Of a stretch of DNA of 15,207 bases, positions 13,609 through 15,207 are shown in pieces. The DNA lies in NCBI GenBank assembly GCA_964475115.1, contig CAYYVJ010000051.1, positions 1 to 15,207 on the forward strand. The letters are read 5' to 3'. Numbering within the stretch: position 1 is the stretch's first letter; each line of letters begins with the position of its first letter. The translations under genes and the position numbers were made by a program. The notes under the pieces are model-generated. The model had not been told where the DNA came from. It made no database searches and saw only the letters and a program-made list of their open reading frames with translations. Origin of the DNA: CAYYVJ01 sp964475115. Its GTDB lineage: Bacteria; Bacillota; Clostridia; Lachnospirales; Lachnospiraceae.

Positions 13609-14943
13609 CTATTCGTAGAATTTACTTAAAATCTTATTAGACTCATTTTCAATGATATCTAAAAACTCTTGTGGAGTATATTTACCATACATCAAACTTT
13701 CAAATTCTCGTTTTAGCAAGGAATGGATTTCCATATACCCTGCTGGGAATGGTTCATTCACAATATCATCAGATGATGATTTTTCAATACATTCAAACAT
13801 TAACTTTTCAGCATCACTTAATGACTCTGAAATACGTCCACGAATAACACTGTTACTTGGCACACCACGTTCTAAAGCAAGAATATCACCTGCTTGTTCA
13901 TTATTTACCAAGAAATTAATTAACTTTCCAGCTTCATCCATTACATCACAATCTTTTGTTACACTATATACCATAGATGGATTGATCCAAAATGCATCTT
14001 TTTCTAATCCTCTTGGAGTACGTTCAATTCCAAAATCAATATCTGAACTCATATATGTTTGTGCCATTGGAGAAAAGTTTATAATCATAGCAACCTTTTT
14101 AGTTTGAAAATCATCAACATTTTGTGGATTAGATGCAGTGATTTCAAGTGGAGGCATAATTCCTTCATCTAATGGATTTTTGATAAACTCAACAGCAGCA
14201 AGGCCTTCAGGTGAATTAAAGGCTACAGTCCTTAAATCATCTGCCCACAATTTACCGCCACGTTCGTATAAGAATTTTTTAAATCCAAGATCTGCACCTA
14301 CTGGATCTTCTACATATGCAGTTCCCCATACATCCGTTTTTCCGTCACCATCGGTATCCATGGTAAGTTTTCTAGCTGCTTCCATATAATCTTCCCAAGT
14401 CCAATCCTCTGTTGGGTAATCCACTCCTGCTAAATCAAAATACTCTTTGTTATAAAATAATAAAGAAGTACTTACACCCGCAGGTATTGCGTATAACTTC
14501 CCGTCAATACGATACATATCTAAAGTTGCTGCTGATAAATTACTAACATCTAAAATTCCTTTTTCAATTAAATCATCCAAAGGCATTAGTTGTTCTTTTG
14601 CAACATACTCAGCAACATTTGTATAAGACATTTGAACAATATCTGGTCCTGTCTCAGCAGCTAATTGAGTCGTTAATTTATCAAAATAACCATCCCAACC
14701 TGAATACTCTGTTTTCACTGTAACATCTGGGTTAATTCCTTTGTAAATTTCTACTGCTTCTACTGTGGCCTTATGACGTGTTTCTCCACCCCACCACATT
14801 AAGCGTACCTCAGAACTTTGTTTTGTTTCCTCACTCTTCTTCAATCCTGTCGTGGAACTTGTAGTACCCTCTTTCGAACAGCCTACAAAAACGATGATTA
14901 ATAGTAAAGTGATACATAATAGTGCAACTCCCTTTTTTTTCAT
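13609..14943 (-). CDS. Sugar ABC transporter substrate-binding lipoprotein
   Basis: The 444-residue protein starts with a lipoprotein signal peptide: KKK, a hydrophobic stretch to residue 20, and FVGC with C22 as the lipid-attachment site. A Ser/Thr/Lys-rich linker (23-45) follows. The mature part begins VRLMWWGGETRH and matches extracellular solute-binding protein family 1 in length and pattern (GPDIVQMS near 110, YYNKEYF-like LLFYNKEYFDLAG near 165, and a DTDGDGKTD acidic loop near 196-204 that may bind calcium). It should be anchored on the outer face of the membrane and deliver a sugar to the two permeases encoded next. The ATG at 14943 has AAGGAG 6 bases upstream. It is the first gene after the promoter at 14990-15018, as expected for the most abundant component. 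The sugar cannot be named from sequence. Confidence 0.95.
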   Translation of the reverse strand: MKKKGVALLCITLLLIIVFVGCSKEGTTSSTTGLKKSEETKQSSEVRLMWWGGETRHKATVEAVEIYKGINPDVTVKTEYSGWDGYFDKLTTQLAAETGPDIVQMSYTNVAEYVAKEQLMPLDDLIEKGILDVSNLSAATLDMYRIDGKLYAIPAGVSTSLLFYNKEYFDLAGVDYPTEDWTWEDYMEAARKLTMDTDGDGKTDVWGTAYVEDPVGADLGFKKFLYERGGKLWADDLRTVAFNSPEGLAAVEFIKNPLDEGIMPPLEITASNPQNVDDFQTKKVAMIINFSPMAQTYMSSDIDFGIERTPRGLEKDAFWINPSMVYSVTKDCDVMDEAGKLINFLVNNEQAGDILALERGVPSNSVIRGRISESLSDAEKLMFECIEKSSSDDIVNEPFPAGYMEIHSLLKREFESLMYGKYTPQEFLDIIENESNKILSKFYE

Positions 14944-14989
14944 AAAAATCTCCTTTCCATAAGTAAACTTTAGTGATTATCACAAATTT

Positions 14990-15018
14990 ATTGTAGCATA
15001 AAGGCAATTTTTTGGTGA
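14990..15018 (-). promoter_or_regulatory. Predicted activator-dependent promoter of the ABC/aminosugar operon
   Basis: On the minus strand TGCTACAAT (14998-14990) is an extended -10 element. The -35 position (15013-15018, TCACCA) is a poor match with a 17-base spacer, which fits a promoter that needs an activator. The AraC-type response regulator encoded in the operon is the obvious candidate. A run of six A lies next to the -35 region (15008-15013). Confidence 0.5.
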
Positions 15019-15044
15019 GTTTGTGCTTTGTCTTGTATCATCAT

Positions 15045-15086
15045 TCTATTTGACTCTTTTTCCAATACATGTGCTCTCAATTTGAC
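15045..15086 (-). repeat. Candidate operator: two direct half-sites upstream of the operon promoter
   Basis: Read on the minus strand, GTCAAATTGA (15086-15077) and GTCAAATAGA (15054-15045) match at nine of ten positions, in the same orientation and 32 bases apart, close to three helical turns. The proximal copy ends 27 bases upstream of the weak -35 box. AraC-type regulators often bind direct repeats in this position. The distal copy overlaps the hairpin at 15071-15105, so part of its conservation may have another cause. Confidence 0.35.
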
Positions 15087-15105
15087 ATTAGTACAAATTG
15101 AGCAC
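15071..15105 (-). terminator. Hairpin after the histidine kinase gene, no U-tract
   Basis: CAAATTGAGCAC (15094-15105) pairs with GTGCTCTCAATTTG (15071-15084), leaving a two-base bulge and a nine-base loop. It begins 18 bases after the kinase stop codon. The bases that follow in the transcript are AUGUAUUGG, so it lacks a U-run and would be a weak or factor-dependent terminator, or simply a 3' stabilising stem that lets transcription continue into the binding-protein gene. Confidence 0.4.
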
Positions 15106-15122
15106 TTATCAAACCTTATAAA

Positions 15123-15207
15123 TTATTCTTTAGGCATTATAGTAAAGTCGACAATCTCTTTTGCATCATCAAAAGGTATCTGAATTGCAATTTTAGTTCC
15201 CCATCCC
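15123..15207 (-). CDS. Sensor histidine kinase C-terminus, 5' part beyond window
   Basis: Only the last 28 codons are inside the window. The translated end, GWGTKIAIQIPFDDAKEIV and then DFTIMPKE followed by TAA (15125-15123), matches the end of the histidine kinase ATPase domain, where a G-x-GT-x-(VI)-x-(IL)-x-IP strand closes the fold. With a sugar ABC transporter and an AraC-type response regulator following, a YesM-type membrane kinase is likely. It would sense a sugar outside the cell and phosphorylate the regulator encoded at 9697-10431. The stop is 179 bases before the binding-protein start. The short visible stretch limits certainty; a different ATPase-domain protein is possible but unlikely. 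Confidence 0.7.
   Translation of the reverse strand, partial: GWGTKIAIQIPFDDAKEIVDFTIMPKE

Noticed and set aside
1..15207. Mobile element, CRISPR array, phage or defence system
   Set aside because: No transposase, integrase, spaced repeat array, terminal inverted repeats, or restriction, toxin-antitoxin or other defence genes were seen; the HD-domain protein alone is not enough evidence.

Overview
The window is low-G+C DNA (roughly a third G+C by eye) with every supported gene on the minus strand, so the text below follows transcription from high to low coordinates. Strong AGGAGG-type ribosome binding sites, a bacterial glutaminyl-tRNA synthetase beside DUF2225 and DUF6062 proteins, and a YesM/YesN-style two-component pair next to a sugar ABC transporter all suggest an anaerobic clostridium, most likely Lachnospiraceae or a close relative. 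This assignment is inferred from gene content, not from a database search.

Region A (15207 to 4682) looks like one sugar-utilisation locus. It begins with the C-terminus of a sensor histidine kinase cut by the window edge. After a 179-base regulatory gap comes a run of nine genes: a lipoprotein solute-binding protein, two MalF/MalG-type permeases, a Gfo/Idh/MocA dehydrogenase, a short REC-AraC response regulator, a NagB-like deaminase/isomerase, a NagA-like deacetylase, a glycerol dehydrogenase and a one-chain dihydroxyacetone kinase. Gaps are 16 to 98 bases, the last two genes overlap as ATGA, and a strong terminator closes the run. No ATP-binding subunit of the ABC transporter is present, as is usual for these importers, which can share a general ATPase. 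A long hairpin between the binding-protein and permease genes probably sets their expression ratio.

The most interesting question is the substrate. The NagA-like and NagB-like proteins carry motif changes relative to the classical enzymes, a Gfo/Idh dehydrogenase is in the same run, no sugar kinase for N-acetylglucosamine is visible, and a glycerol-to-DHAP module (GldA plus DhaKL) is joined to the end. This could be a pathway for an amino sugar linked to glycerol or another small polyol, or for a modified aminosugar whose breakdown yields a three-carbon ketone. That is a hypothesis.

Region B (4636 to 3241) holds small single genes: a YfbR-like HD phosphohydrolase with its own promoter and a probable terminator, an unrecognised 77-residue protein preceded by a 13-base direct repeat, and a stand-alone PspC-domain membrane protein with promoter and terminator.

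Region C (3192 to 1) is a probable housekeeping operon: a promoter, glnS, a DUF2225 zinc-ribbon-like protein and a DUF6062 protein that runs off the left edge. No tRNA, rRNA, CRISPR array, insertion sequence or phage gene was seen, and no gene-free stretch exceeds 300 bases.
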